From assembly GCA_032125735.1 (NCBI GenBank), contig JAQBBZ010000025.1:1-5752 (forward strand): a stretch of DNA of 5,752 nt. The letters are read 5' to 3'. Both the position numbers and the translations under genes were made by a program. Positions within the stretch are counted from its first letter, which is position 1; every line of letters begins with the position of its first letter. Source of the DNA: Labilibaculum sp032125735. GTDB lineage: Bacteria; Bacteroidota; Bacteroidia; Bacteroidales; Marinifilaceae. Shown here piece by piece: positions 5,504-5,752 of the stretch. The notes beneath the pieces are model-generated. The model saw only the letters and a program-made list of their open reading frames with translations, made no database searches and was not told where the DNA came from.

Positions 5504-5752
5504 TTACTTATTCTTATATTTCTTTTGCAATCCCTTAAGAAAATGTCTTAGGTACTGATCTAAAAAAGGTCGATAAGTTTTATGATCCGGATTACGGAAA
5601 AAAGCACTCAACTCATGTTTGCTTAATTTTGTATTTATTGAGGCGAACAGCTCTAAGATGTCATCTGATTTCAAGTCAAATGCAATTTTTAATTTCCGAA
5701 GAATCATATTATTGCTTAATGGATCTTCTGGCTCTGGCAGAGGACCTTCTCT
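5504..5752 (-). CDS. DUF1456 (YehS-like) protein, C-terminal half (5' end outside window)
   Basis: The frame is open to the right edge without a stop, giving 82 visible residues. It could be mistaken for a 67-residue ORF from the ATG at 5707, but the upstream codons continue as REGPLPEPEDPLSNN, which fits the linker of this family. The rest, with ILRKLKIAFDLKSDDILEL followed by KHELSAFFRNPDHKTYR and LRHFLKGLQ, matches the second of the two repeated units in DUF1456/YehS proteins (about 150-160 aa in E. coli). The function of the family is unknown, and the protein is small and soluble. The C-terminus ends with a basic tail (KKYKNK) and TAA at 5504-5506. No neighbour in the window suggests a pathway. 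Confidence 0.85.
   Translation of the reverse strand, partial: REGPLPEPEDPLSNNMILRKLKIAFDLKSDDILELFASINTKLSKHELSAFFRNPDHKTYRPFLDQYLRHFLKGLQKKYKNK

Noticed and set aside
5504..5707. A complete 67-residue gene starting at ATG 5707.
   Set aside because: The frame stays open to the window edge and the extra residues fit the DUF1456 linker, so this is the C-terminal half of a longer protein, not a small gene.

Overview
The window looks like a chromosomal segment from a Bacteroidetes (Bacteroidota) bacterium. It is AT-rich. The bd oxidase has the short-Q-loop form, and the Crp/Fnr-like regulator ends in a helix-turn-helix (ASYLGIKPESLSRI) of the type common in that phylum. Most genes lack a good Shine-Dalgarno sequence, and one promoter-like site matches the Bacteroidetes -7 motif TAnnTTTG. 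The genus cannot be fixed from the sequence. A marine, facultatively or micro-aerobic relative of the Marinilabiliales is only a guess.

Layout, left to right. (1) Positions 1-528, + strand: the 3' part of a fold-type-I PLP aminotransferase, followed by a good hairpin terminator (556-588). (2) Positions 529-867: a gene-free leader that ends in an 11-bp perfect inverted repeat three bases before the cydA start codon. (3) Positions 868-3603, + strand: a tight transcription unit of cydA, cydB and a small three-helix membrane protein. Together CydA and CydB form cytochrome bd menaquinol oxidase, the high-affinity terminal oxidase. The small protein is of unknown function. (4) Positions 3604-3820: a convergent intergenic stretch whose right part (about 3701-3780) is clearly richer in GC than the rest and is unexplained. 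(5) Positions 3821-5266, - strand: a flavodoxin-plus-2[4Fe-4S]-ferredoxin fusion (EFR1-like) downstream of a Crp/Fnr-superfamily regulator in the same orientation. (6) Positions 5267-5503: a gene-free stretch with two inverted-repeat structures. (7) Positions 5504-5752, - strand: the C-terminal half of a DUF1456 (YehS-like) protein that runs off the right edge.

The genes make an ordinary Bacteroidetes redox and housekeeping neighbourhood. CydAB are functionally coupled. The regulator and the flavodoxin/ferredoxin gene may form a second unit. The two units converge, so nothing in the layout shows joint control. I see no RNA gene, CRISPR array, insertion sequence or phage gene, and no clear case of a new multi-gene system. 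The items most worth following are the small third gene of the cyd operon, the residue changes at the CydA quinol and heme b558 sites, the inverted repeat over the cydA start, the GC-rich block at 3701-3780, and the nested symmetrical palindrome at 5399-5444.
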